NCBI GenBank assembly: GCA_014825775.1
Contig: MVAQ01000200.1
Location: 1-40,416, forward strand
DNA length: 40,416 nt
Reading direction: 5' to 3'
Source: Krasilnikovozyma curviuscula
Taxonomy: Eukaryota > Basidiomycota > Tremellomycetes > Cystofilobasidiales > Mrakiaceae
Shown piece by piece: positions 1 to 10,644 of the stretch (positions are counted from its first letter, which is position 1; each line of letters starts with the position of its first letter). A model generated the notes under the pieces. That model had not been told where the DNA came from and did no database searches. It was given only the letters and a program-made list of their open reading frames with translations. Position numbers and translations under genes: made by a program.

Positions 1-2
1 AC

Positions 3-802
3 TATTCACAGTTCGTCGACCACGACGATAAAGTCGAAGAAACTGTCCTCGGAAATTCCTACGACCTGACTGCGCGTGCTTGGAAGCAGCGTTTCTCCGT
101 GCCATACTCGACTTGTGGTTGCAACCCCCAGCCGTCAGACGGTCTCGCGGACGTCAAAGCGTCGCTCAAGATGCTATTCAAGAAGAAGACTGCCAAGGCT
201 CTCCCGGGAGAGGGTGAGGCATGGATCGATGATGATCAGAGAGATGCCAGTCATCCGAGTACCCATAACCTGGTTCGTTTGGCGAACAGTACCCAACTTG
301 ACGCAGAAAGAAAGAAGCGGGCTGACCTCCAGTAAGCTCATTCCTTCTGCTTCTCTTTTGTCATTTAAAAACTCGACACTGAGTTTCATATTACGCCCTC
401 TTTTACAGTAGTAAACGGGACGCCAAAGCGGAGGCAGCTTGGCTGAAAGCGAACCCAAACAAGACCTCGGCCGACTACCAGGCCAAGAAGCGGGACAACC
501 ACGCAGACGATGCATTCCTGTACGCACCAATGATGATGTATCCGTACGGCTACTGGGGAGTAGGCTACCCTGTCTACGGTGTCGGCATGGTCGGGTGGGG
601 TTATGCGGATCCTTGCTGCTATAACTCGGGAGACATGCAGCGAGGCAGCTGTGCTGCTGGTGCTGGAGCAGCTGGTGGCGGAGCTTGTGGAGGTGGGGGG
701 GCTGGTGCGTATGCCAAGCAAGGTCGATATCGAGCGTCGGCACCAGGAAGCTCAAGGGGTTTGCAGTCATCAGATCCAAGAAAGCGTGATATCTCGCAAT
801 AG
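3..802 (+). CDS. GRDP (DUF1399) family protein, C-terminal half, displaced
   Basis: This is the C-terminal half of a fungal glycine-rich domain-containing protein, a family of unknown biochemistry that pipelines often mislabel as a sulfonate dioxygenase. The frame is open from the window edge. Exon 3-331 reads a family-typical segment with FVDHDDKVEE, RAWKQRF and PYSTCGC. A 77-nt intron (332-408) leads to an exon with an aromatic YPYGYWGVGYPVYG stretch and the Cys/Gly/Ala-rich tail usual at the end of these proteins. About 207 residues belong to the family, ending near 701. The frame then runs on to a stop at 800-802, but from 702 onward the DNA is the complement of the N-terminal half on the other strand, so the last ~33 residues are not native. 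The missing N-terminal half is at 702-2716 on the minus strand. It could instead be a truncated paralogue, which is less likely because the two pieces hardly overlap in family coverage. Confidence 0.75.
695..708. other. Inversion or misassembly junction inside the GRDP gene
   Basis: The G-run at 695-701 ends plus-strand coding for the glycine-rich C-terminus. From 702 on, the complement encodes AWHTHQ, the end of the conserved PTLDIDLAWHTHQ motif of the N-terminal half. In the family this motif lies shortly before the FVDHDDKVEE segment, which here is at the window's left edge on the opposite strand. The break is therefore near 701/702. Confidence 0.75.
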
Positions 803-2716
803 ATCTTCAAACAAAAGAGAATTTCTCGTCAGAAGGTAAAGTCGAAAAAAGGAAGGTGGAAAGGTAGCTTACCGAGTTGGCAAGAAGACGTTGTTGTCGA
901 ATCGATGTGGCTGGGTCCATTTGAGATCGACCATCTTGGTGATGAAAGAAAACTGTCTCAAGACTGCACCAGCAAGATCAATGCTAAATGCACGAATAAA
1001 CAGGTCAGCTTCTTACTCAAAATACAAGTTGAGATTATTTGGCCTGGGCCGACGAGCAAAACTCACGAAGCGTTGCCAGGGTTCGTGTAGACAGCCCACA
1101 TCTTCCCAAGCACTTTGTTCATCCTGACACCCCTATACTGACGAATCCGGCCCCGCTTGAGCTCCTCGTCGAACCAAGCATGGGCATCGCTCATTTTCCA
1201 GCCTTGGAAGTACTCAAAGGCGGTGATGAAGTCGATGCAGAGGAGGTGGGTCGCATCTGTCGGCGATAGAACCTGACCGGATGAGGCAGAGAGGAAGCAG
1301 CCACTGAGTAAATGAGCACCAGTAAGTATTCTGCATATCAACCACCATCCAAGTTGGATTAGAGTGAAAGAAGGCGACGACGCACGGCAAAATCCTGTTG
1401 GAGGTCGAAGCAGCAAGACGCTTCATATCGGCCTTGAATTTGCCTACACATAGCGCGTCGTTATCAACGACCAATCCACACCCACTGCATACAAACTCGA
1501 ACCCGCTCTGGCAGAACCCCTTGCCGACCTGAGACTCCGTCAGCCAAGGATGGTTGTGCGGTTTCTTGCACTGTGGGCACTGAAGAATGACATTATCGCT
1601 TGGAGAGGTTGAGTAAGGTGGGATTGAGGACAGGCCGGTGAGCGTCTCAAAAGTCGCAGCCTGTGCCGCCGTGGGTTGGAAGATGGATGTGTCAATGTTT
1701 GTCTGCGAGACAATGAAATCCAATGGGAAGGGTCCAACGTGGCGAAGAGCAGCCATTCGTGGGTTATACGAGACGTCTTGGTGGTATGTTCTTGGATTGA
1801 GACAGTCTAAAAGGGGTTGAAAGATGTTGTGTAAGCGTCACACTTGATATGATGCTAATTGGAGCGCCTGAGTCTGGAAAACTTACAAGCATGCCAGACC
1901 AACAAGCAGTCGACAGGAGGTAGCAGCGGCTCAATCCCATCCCCAGCCCTTCCGCTGATTTTCAAACCTTGAACCCAAGCGTCGAATCTGAAAGCGGCGC
2001 GCTTGACAAAGGTCATCCATTTCGTCGCGTTGTCCATCTGGACGGCGTTGGCCGCTGGTTTCTCGTCAGAGCCGGGATGGGGGGAGTCGAACTCTGAGGG
2101 CTGAGAGGTGACATGGAGGTATAGCGAGTAAAAAACGGCGAGGACGGTTAGGTGGGCCTTGACGTTATCGACGGAGACCAAGGGGGTTGTATCCTTGATT
2201 CCGACTTTGAAGACCTTCGGGAGATGCGTCTTATGAAGGCAAGAAAGAGAGACGAAAACGGGAAGGAAGGGAAGTCAGCGTCGTCCTCGTTCAATCTGCG
2301 TTGCCGGTGTGTGCTGAGTTTGTGGCCTGCCAATCTTCCCCGTCAAACCAAACGAAATGACTTCATCAAATCACAGCAACGATACAGAAATGTGACGAGA
2401 ACCTTTCTGTTTGTTTGGTCAGTTTCTCCGAGTATCAGAAGCAGCTAAGAGTCCATTCACGGCTTCCCTGGTCATTCCTATTCTCCCACCGCTCTTCCTT
2501 GCCTCCTCATCGGTAACAACTCAATCCAAGGGGTTGACTCACCTTTGGATCTACCTCAGTCTTACTAACAACATAGTCAGGAGGGGGGGCGTATTCATCC
2601 TTAGCCGGCTGATAGCTTGGAAGAGTCTCTGTCTTCTCCAGGTCGGCGCCATTCTCATGACTCTTCTTGTCGAGGTCGAGTTCAGCCATCTTGGAAGTCA
2701 TGGTAGCAGCAGCCAT
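702..2716 (-). CDS. GRDP (DUF1399) family protein, N-terminal half, truncated
   Basis: Six exons encode the first 472 residues of a glycine-rich domain-containing protein: 2716-2543, 2229-1887, 1806-1386, 1330-1067, 983-873 and 804-702. Joins keep phase throughout. Family landmarks in order are a Pro-rich N-terminus (PPPDYVV), TPLVSVDNVKAHL, an aromatic MTFVKRAAFRFDAW helix, LLPPVDCLLVWHAY, CLNPRTY, a CxxC...CxxC zinc-ribbon-like insert (CPQCKK and CSGCGL), IDLAGAVLRQFSFI and finally PTLDIDLAWHTHQ. The coding sequence stops making sense right after this Gln at 702; the remainder is on the plus strand at 3-701. The exon 2 acceptor is ambiguous: 2229 was chosen, and an AAG 15 nt further in also keeps phase. 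The function of the family is unknown. As it stands the locus cannot make the full protein of roughly 690 residues. Confidence 0.8.
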
Positions 2717-3564
2717 ACTGCTGAATTTCTGACCAAGGACTTGTATGGTTTATATAGCGAGATGGAGGATGAGTGTGAGAAAGGATTCGGGAGAATGGGA
2801 ATAAAATGGGATCGTCGCTCTCGGTGGCTGTGTGAGAACGAGCTGACTGTGAATGGCAGGTGAAAGAGGGCCGATGGTGGTGGGAGACAATGCAGCTCGC
2901 TGAAGAATTCCATTTTTAGACCTTGGAGTATGCCTTTTTTCATTAGAGAGAAGAAATGGGGAGATCTCTGTTATGGATAGGTAAAGCGGCTCTCGTTTCG
3001 AGGAACGTCGCATAAGGTAAACAAGCGGAGAATGAGAGCTGTAGGCTGGAACTAGCCAGATATTCGAGAGCTAGATCAAGCTTCTGGCAAGATAGAGACC
3101 CTCACTTGATGGTTAGAGGGAACTTAGCTGCAGATCTTCCAGCTTCATTATAAGAGCCAAGGCACAGCAAGCCAAGCAAGCCCATCGAGCGTCATGACTG
3201 TGGGAAGTTGCTTCAAAGAGCAACAAAACTGCAGACGCTCCCTTGAATTGAATAACAGTTCTGTATTGTATCACTCTACGTACCCGTATACAACCCAGCA
3301 GTTCACATCTTCTTTGCTTTGCCACTGTCGATTGAACGGATGAAGGTGGTGGCATTTCGTCATTCGTAGTTATTCCTCGACCTGCCACGCTATTGCCAGT
3401 GCACAATTTTCATTCAGATAGCACCATACCACAGCTGTAGCCAGAAGGTATGTTCTGCAGGTTAAACTAATCGATTTGACGAGCTCGTTCCCGTTTGCTT
3501 CACTGTGAACTTGTTCCTGACCCATTCGGCGGTTCGGCTTCTTCTAGCAGTCAAGACTGACAGG
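2717..3564. promoter_or_regulatory. Intergenic region between divergent GRDP and VAMP7 genes
   Basis: This 848-nt region separates two divergent starts and presumably holds both promoters. Open frames on both strands are short and lack family similarity or splice logic. No tRNA, repeat or clear TATA box was seen. Confidence 0.4.
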
Positions 3565-4641
3565 ATGTCTCTCATTCACGCCTGTATATCATCAGGACCA
3601 ACAGGTAAGTCTTTCAACCTCGTGTTTTGTTTCGCTGGAGCTGACGGGAATCTCTGTTGGTCCTACTCTGCGCACCCGCTCCTTGATTCTCTCACTCAAG
3701 TCCTCGTCGAACACAAGACTACGAAGCAGGATTTTAGCCAAGCAGTACAAACAATACTGGCCAAGATCCCACCGAACAACTCTAAGTGAGCATCTGTGTG
3801 TCTAACCTCCTATTTAAATCCTGCTGACGGGCGATGCTTCATTGTGGGTGGGGTTGGATAGATTGACGTATGTTTGGGAGCAATACTTGGTTCACTATAT
3901 CTCTCAAGATGGGATTATCTACTTGGTAATGGCAGACGACAGCGTTGGGTCAGTATACTGGCTTCTCTGTTCTCCATGAAACTCGACCTAACCTCCTTGG
4001 TCCATTTCAATCCTCTCCACAAACCTTGATCAATACGCCAAATAGCCGCAGAATGCCATTCACTTTCCTTCAGTCCCTACTCACGGCCTTTCTTACGTCC
4101 CACCCATCCCCTCCATCGCCTCCAACCTCCTACGCGCTGCAATCGTCGTTCGGCGGCGAGCTCGAGAAGCTGATGAAGAGTTTCAACAGCGAGAACGGCG
4201 GACAGGGGGATGCGTTGAGGCAGGCACAGATAGACCTGGGCGAGGTTAGGGGTATCATGGCTCAGAACATCGATTCTGTACGTCCTCTATCATGTGTATC
4301 AAAGGGGCAAGCACTTATCATTTTTTTTTGTTTGTGCCGAGATATAGATTCTGTCGAGGGGAGAGAGGATCGAGCTATTGGTTGACAAGACAGATAACAT
4401 GTCGCAGCAGGCGTGGGCGTTCCGAAGGGGTGCTCGGGGTATCCGACGCAAGATGTGGTGGAAGAACACCAAGGTGAGCAATCATTATTTCTCTGCTTTC
4501 TTTGCAAAATTGTCTTCATTCTTAAAGTTGTATTCTGGAATACAGATCCTTGCGCTGGGTGGGTTTGTAGCTGTGCTGCTCCTCTGGTTGTTTATAGCCC
4601 AGTTCTGTGGTCTCTCGCTCTCTCACTGCGGCGGCCGCTAA
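3565..4641 (+). CDS. VAMP7-like longin R-SNARE
   Basis: A 221-residue tail-anchored SNARE is encoded by six exons: 3565-3604, 3701-3785, 3862-3948, 4046-4277, 4348-4473 and 4546-4641. It should drive fusion at late endosome, vacuole or plasma membrane together with Q-SNAREs. The N-terminal longin domain (about residues 1-110) includes IPPNNSKLTYVWEQYLVHYI and YLVMADD, close to VAMP7 proteins. The R-SNARE coiled coil (about 130-185) contains EVRGIMAQNID followed by SRGERIELLVDKT, whose first Arg is the expected zero-layer residue. A hydrophobic anchor (LALGGFVAVLLLWLFIAQF) lies near the C-terminus and is followed by a short Cys/Gly tail. The length is typical. The intron 1 acceptor at 3700 was chosen because it restores the VLVEHKTTKQDFSQ segment. 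A 94-nt intron-retaining frame is also open but does not fit the family. Confidence 0.9.
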
Positions 4642-5497
4642 ACAACCAACTTCAATTTTAATAACCCTTCGAACGAAAACAAGACCTTTTTCTCTCAATG
4701 TGTTTGCTTTTGTTGTTCCATCTTTATCGTGTGATATCGTTTCCAGAGCTGATGCTCATCTAGTTTCGGGAGATCTCAGTTCTTTAATCTCAGTCTCTCC
4801 TGATACATTACGTTGCGCTTTCTCGATACAGCTGCGCGCATTCTCGCAAGGAAGTAAGGTTGGCCACCAGGTCCTTGCGACGAAGATCTCCAGCTCGCCT
4901 TGCTTTCACTTTCTTTTGTTCTTCTGGCAACATGCCTATTCGTGGAATAGAAGGACAAGACACGATGAGTCTGTATTGCATTGTCCCTGGAAAATATGTC
5001 GCCTTCTATTTGAAAAATTTGTCCTTGTCACTACCTCAATTCGGTTTCGGTAGGTTGTGGATCATCCAGCCGCGAAGTGAGATCATTCATTTTTGGTTTC
5101 CAAACCTCAATGAGATTGAAACTAACAGCGCTCTTCTTCTTCAGTGAGATATTGGTAGCTGACTTTGTTAATAATTAACCACTGTTAGCCAAAGGGGTAC
5201 AAAGAAATTCTCAAGGTTTGAATGTTTGCTCCAGAGAACAACAACAAAAAGCAACAATGAAAAGCAAGTAAATTACAAAGGGATACTCCGAAAATCTGAT
5301 ATCATTTATGATGAATTCAATGCGTTGTTGCGCCAGATTCAGAAAGGGATAACAAGTTTTCGTTTTGACTGCGACCATTAATCGCTGCATCGAACCAACT
5401 CGCTGAGTTGCAGCCAACCAAATCTTTCTCGCATAAAAGATACCTTGCGTCACTACTGAATTATTCCGAACTCTCTGGATAACTCAATCCACCAATT
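4642..5497. other. Intergenic region, VAMP7 to HBS1
   Basis: This 856-nt region separates two co-directional genes. It should hold the VAMP7 terminator and the HBS1 promoter. Short open frames on both strands show no recognisable motif. Nothing else was seen. Confidence 0.4.
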
Positions 5498-8400
5498 ATG
5501 TACGTCGTGGGTGGGCTTTTATGCTTGTTTGATACCGTACTGACTTCCTGATGTCACTTTTTGACTCGCTGGCCTTTTAGGTCACGGCACCGCTATGTCA
5601 AGAACTTGGACCTAGATGGTGAGTAAGAGATCTTTTTGAATGTTCCAGATGGTTTACTGAGTGAGTTGTTTGAATCAAATTGCAGAGGAAATGGACGATG
5701 GAGCATCCGATGATGGACTCGAGAACGAGTGGGATTCAATGACGCCTGAACAGTCTGGTAAGTGACGTTCAGCACTGGAGACTTTTCAACACTTCTATAA
5801 TGAGCTCTTTGCTTCTTTTGTCAGTGCAAATGATGACCGGTCTCTCGTCAATCAGGTCGATAATAGGTAGCACGGACGAATCGTCGATTTCAGACAAGCA
5901 AATCAAAGATGCTCTGTGGTATTACTACTTCGATGACCAGAAGAGTCTTGCATATCTGTTGGAGGAAAGAGAGAAAGAGAGCCAGAAGAAGGAAAAGAAG
6001 AAAGCGGGTGAGTCGTTCGTTTTGGATGCTTAGCTGGAGCCTGGCTACGAGAAACGACACAGTTGGACTGCATGGTTCTTGAGAAGAGCGACAGCGAGAG
6101 ACTTTTATATATATATATTTCTCTTGGTCTTTCCTTTCTTTTACGTCCATGTGGAATGCGATGATGGTGGTGCTGGTCCAGCCTGCGATATCGACATGCC
6201 TTCTAATAAAGTGTGAGTACCCCTCTCTTCTTTGCTTGGAGTGATGCAGTTCGATATTTAACGTTGTTTTCCTCTCAGTCTTGACTGACTATTTTTCTTC
6301 TTCATATTCTCAGACGACGAAGCTGCATCTGGGAATGGAAGTGCGTCTGATGTGCCTGTCTTGGAAATGAGAGGTTTGGCCATTGCTTCTCCAAGCACTG
6401 CCTCTGCCCCATCAACTCCTACTCCGCCTCTTTCAAAGCTTGCTCTGCTTGCTCAAAAACGAAAGCAGAACAGTACGGTATCACCTCAAGGACCAGCGTT
6501 AGCACCACCCCCAACCTCGTCCAAGTTGCCGAAACTGTCGGATGAACTGGTTGAGCTACCTCCTTCTAGCAGTCTACCCTCACCATCTAAACCACCGCTC
6601 TCGAAACTTGCTCAGCTCGCCGCAAAAAAGACTGCATCATCTCCAGCATCTTCCACTTCGCTTGCATCATCCTCGACTCCTCCATCAACACCTTCAACAC
6701 CACCAACACCCAAATTATCAAAACTAGCGCTACTTGCTCAATCCCGAGCCAATGCCAACAGTAAATCAGTCTCTTTGCCGTCCCAGACACCAAGCTCTCC
6801 CAAGTCACCTGCTATTTCTGACAAGCCGCTATCGAAACTACAACAGAAGATGATGGCTACTCGGCAGGCATCAGTTTCGACGGAAACCATGGAGGCTGAG
6901 GAAGAAGTGTATGCTGAACTTCCTCCTACAATATTTACTACACTTCGATCAAAACCAGCACTCCACACATTACCTTCCACGTTCGGATCCATACTCGCAT
7001 TAGCACCACCATCATTACATACTTCTTCTTCTTCTTCTACGTCTTCTTCTTTTGGTACCCAACACCAATCATCATTTGATCTCGCTGTCGTCTCTCTACA
7101 GGGTGGAATTGAGGTCGTGAAGAGGGCTTTCGAGGGAATGAGCCCAGACGATATCGTGTTGGAGAAACAGAAGAAGAGCTCCCTAGTGAAATAGTTCCTA
7201 AAACCTCATTTCAATTTTTGTAGCATCATCAAAGTCAACACCTTCATCATCGAAGCAGATTCCTCCAGCACTCACACCAAAAAAACAACCAAAAGCAGCA
7301 TCTGCGGCATCTTCTTCAAAATCAACAGCAGCATCAACATCAGCACAAGCACCCAAGGCTATCCTTCACTCTGCCAATGACTCACTCCGAGATGATCTGG
7401 CAGGTCTCAACCTCGCTGAAAGCAGCAACGGGGGAAGCGGTACTTCAACCCCAACTCACGCACCAATTCCACCGAGGGATGTTGCGGAGCGAGGGGTGAT
7501 TATTGAGGAAGTCAGAAAGAGAGAGAGAGAAGGAACCGAGAAGGGTGGAATAAGTCTGGTTGTGGTCGGTGAGTCGGCTCCGTGTCCCTTTTAGCTAGTC
7601 CAACGGCAAGACACTAACGAATTCCTCTGCCAGGACATGTTGATGCTGGAAAGTCAACACTGATGGGTCGACTATTGTACGAGCTTGGTGTGTTGTCAGA
7701 GAAAGAGCGTTCAGCGAATCAGCGTGGAAGTGAGAAGGTTGGGAAAGCCAGCTTTGGATACGCTTGGGCGCTGGATGGTACTGCTGAGGAGAGAGAACGG
7801 TGAGCGATATTCCTTGTTTTCCATTACGCTATGTTCTGATGAGTGACCATGTTTTCCAGGGGTGTGACGATGGATATAGCCTTAGACCACTTCTCAACCA
7901 AGAACCGAAACGTCACCTTACTCGATGCCCCAGGCCATCGAGACTTTATTCCCAATATGATTTCAGGATCAACTCAAGCGGACGCTGCCGTTTTGGTCGT
8001 AGATGCTAGTACAGGAGAGTTCGAATCTGGATTTGGATTGGGTGGCCAGACAAGGGAACACGCTCTTTTAATTCGTGCTCTCGGTATCCGACAAGTCGTG
8101 ATTGTTGTCAACAAGCTGGACGTGGTGAGTGCTTCTAACACTAAGCTACTTTCATTACATTTCTAATTGACTTCGATTTGCCAAAAACAGGTTGAGTGGT
8201 CAAAAGATCGATACGAGGACATCCAGTCTCAAATGACACCTTTCCTGCTGACGGCCGGCTTTTCACCAGCTCTGACTTTCTTCGTACCATGTGCTGCAAT
8301 GGAAGGAGCCAACCTGGTAGACCGAAGATCAACGGAACTAGCATCTTGGTACTCAGGCCCCACTCTGGTTGAACAGTTGGATACTCTTGAAGTTCCTCAG

Positions 8401-9207
8401 AGGGATATCGAAGGCCCTTTGAGGTTGCCGATCTCAAATGTGTTTAAAGGAACGGGTTCGAGTGGTGTTGGTATCAGCGGTCGAGTAGTGAGTGGGATCC
8501 TAAGGGTAGGCGAGCGATTGCGTGTGTTGCCTGGTGACGAGAGCGGCGTTGTTCGAAGTAAGCCGTGTTTCTCTACCATCTTTTTCGATAGCTTGCAAGT
8601 ATTGACAAGAATTGATCGTCCTCTTTTCAACTCATAGGTATAGAAGCTGATGAAGAGTCGGTGCCTTGGGCTGTGGCTGGATCCAATGTCACTGTGTTTC
8701 TAACGGCGATAGACCCAATCCACGTCTCGTAAGTCTGTCATCTCATTTCATACGAATGCAGCTGTTATTGATATTTAAGGGTATACATTTTCGTTTAGTG
8801 TTGGCTTCGTTCTATGCCCTCAATCATCTCTGGTCCCTCTCGTCACCTCTTTCACTGCCAAAATCATCCTGTTCGACCTCGATGTCCCCATCCTTCCTGG
8901 CGCTATTGTTGAACTCTTCCACCACTCCTCGAACCTTCCCGCTACCATAACGAAACTCATCTCGACAATAGACAGGACAACGGGAGCTGTGCTGAAGTCT
9001 AATCCTCGAATGCTGACGAGGAACTCGAGTGCCGTCGTGCAGATCATGCTGAGGGCTCAAGGCGGAAACGAGAGTGTCAACTCTCGGGCTCCTGTGATGG
9101 CTCTAGAGTCTTTTACTGTGAATAAAGATATGGGCAGGGTTTTGATTCGAAGAGGGGGAGAAACAGTTGCAGCAGGAGTTGTAGATCAGATCGAAGCGGT
9201 CCAGTAG
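5498..9207 (+). CDS. HBS1: Hbs1 ribosome-rescue GTPase
   Basis: An eRF3/EF1A-like GTPase that acts with Dom34/Pelota to split stalled ribosomes in no-go and non-stop decay. Eleven exons give 932 residues: 5498-5499, 5581-5618, 5686-5757, 5825-6007, 6314-7185, 7235-7568, 7634-7799, 7860-8124, 8191-8557, 8638-8728 and 8799-9207. The protein opens with [13 protein letters not shown], nearly the start of fission-yeast Hbs1. The HBS1 N-terminal domain ([15 protein letters not shown]) follows, then a long Ser/Pro/Thr linker with four LSKLA-type motifs, then SPDDIVL. The G domain starts near residue 501 with GHVDAGKST, then GVTMD, DAPGH and NKLD, followed by two beta-barrel domains. The first ATG is split, with AT in exon 1 and G in exon 2. 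Intron 4 (307 nt) is long for this genome. The acceptor at 7234 was picked because the nearer TAG at 7223 would break the frame. Confidence 0.92.
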
Positions 9208-10644
9208 GTGATAGAAATATTTTTGGCGCCGTCGTTCGATATGAGTTTTGCGATGCATTTTCGTCATGAACTTCACCTGGCTATTGGACCAAGAAAGCTT
9301 CCTCTCGTAACAGAGCCCTGTTGATGAACTCTCTCGCTGACGGTCAGTTTCTGGTCGATCAAAGAACTTCTTACAAGAAGCGTGGCTGAGACTTGGTGTT
9401 CAGTTGGAAAACAGGTCGTGGCAGCCACTTTCGATTGCTCTTCGGGTTGCTTTTTCGGTCCTCTTTATCTCGTTGAATAGGGTGGATTTGGGCTCAAAAT
9501 TTATCAGAGTCCGCTTTTGCTTTTGGAGGCGCCTCTGGTGCTTCTGGGCCCGGGCAACCATGGATTTCGCAGGAAGAGTATGTGTGTCGCCGAATCGCAT
9601 CGCCCGCTTCAGCGCACGCACACACTCCTGTCTTCGAGGTGATAGCCCTCCACTCAGCTGAGCTTAGATACTATTTTTCCTAATTGGCCGCCGTGGGTGC
9701 ACTGTTCGTCTCCAATCAAAGAGACAGATGACGTCTGAAGGGTGATCAACTTTACTTTTGTCAGACAGCGAGCGAATAGGAACAAAGTTTTCTATGTAGA
9801 AAACGTGGATCCATTCAGATACTCCTCGAACGAAACTAGGTGTTCAGTTCATGTTATTTTCCCGATTCAGAGCGCTGGGAGCCAGTTCGCTTGAGGGCGG
9901 TTCGAAGATGATGATTTAGTTGATGCGCCGCCTCTTCTTTTGTGGAGGGGCGCCTCTCCCTGTATTACGAACCTTGTGCTGCTCAGATGATATGATTGAA
10001 TGGGCAGGTGCCTGCCATCTCGCTGAACGATGCCTCAGAGCGGTGGCCATCCCAGTGTTTACCTGTGTCGATTCCGCGCGCCATCTCCTTTTCCGATCAG
10101 CCTCGAGGGTGATTTTGGCGCGGCGGCCCAATCGACGGAGGCAGCGCTGGCATACACTTTTCGATATTCACACCGAAAAGGAAATTCGGCTGGGGGTGTC
10201 TCTATACTCTAAAGAATCTAGCCTTCCGCCCTATCGATGATGCTTTCAGCGTAGATTTATACCTGAACCCTCGTCGTCTCTCTGTCCCCCAACTACCTCG
10301 ACGGTAAAACCCCAGCACCACCACGCCAGCAGGATTCTTTGCTGTGCTGCTTTCACTGGCCTTCCAGAGCTCGTAGGATCTCTTCAGAGTCAGCCCCTCG
10401 TCCAGGAGACGAGAAAGGAGCAGGAAAAAATCCATCAGCTGCAGGAATTCGACATTCCCTTCCTTTCTTGACAACACATTCACTTGCCCCTGGTAACTAC
10501 TCACTTTCCTATTATCTTATAACCTCGATATCTTGAATAAGCTGCTGACGACCTCTCTCTAATCCTTCGGTAGACTTTTGACAAGCCAGCCTCTCGCCAC
10601 CCCTCCGCTACCTACACATAGATCCCCAGGTTTAATTCCAAGCA
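9208..10644. promoter_or_regulatory. Intergenic region with probable long 5' leader of the next gene
   Basis: This 1.4-kb region holds no supported coding gene. Overlapping frames near 9400-9660 and 9916-10240 occur on both strands with no motif. The last ~200 nt are pyrimidine-rich. A probable 5'-UTR intron lies at 10493-10573: GTAACT donor, CTGAC branch-like site and a CGGTAG acceptor. The region likely carries the promoter and spliced leader of the Ser-rich gene at 10645. Confidence 0.4.

Noticed and set aside
174..701. Minus-strand open frame continuing past AWHTHQ to 174
   Set aside because: Only 779-702 matches the GRDP family; beyond the junction the frame is the complement of the plus-strand C-terminal half and gives low-complexity His/Leu/Gln sequence.
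891..1269. Plus-strand frames over the GRDP minus-strand exons
   Set aside because: They are shadows of well-supported minus-strand exons and carry no motif.
9400..9661. Paired 73- and 85-codon frames on opposite strands
   Set aside because: Mutually overlapping, no splice logic, no recognisable domain.
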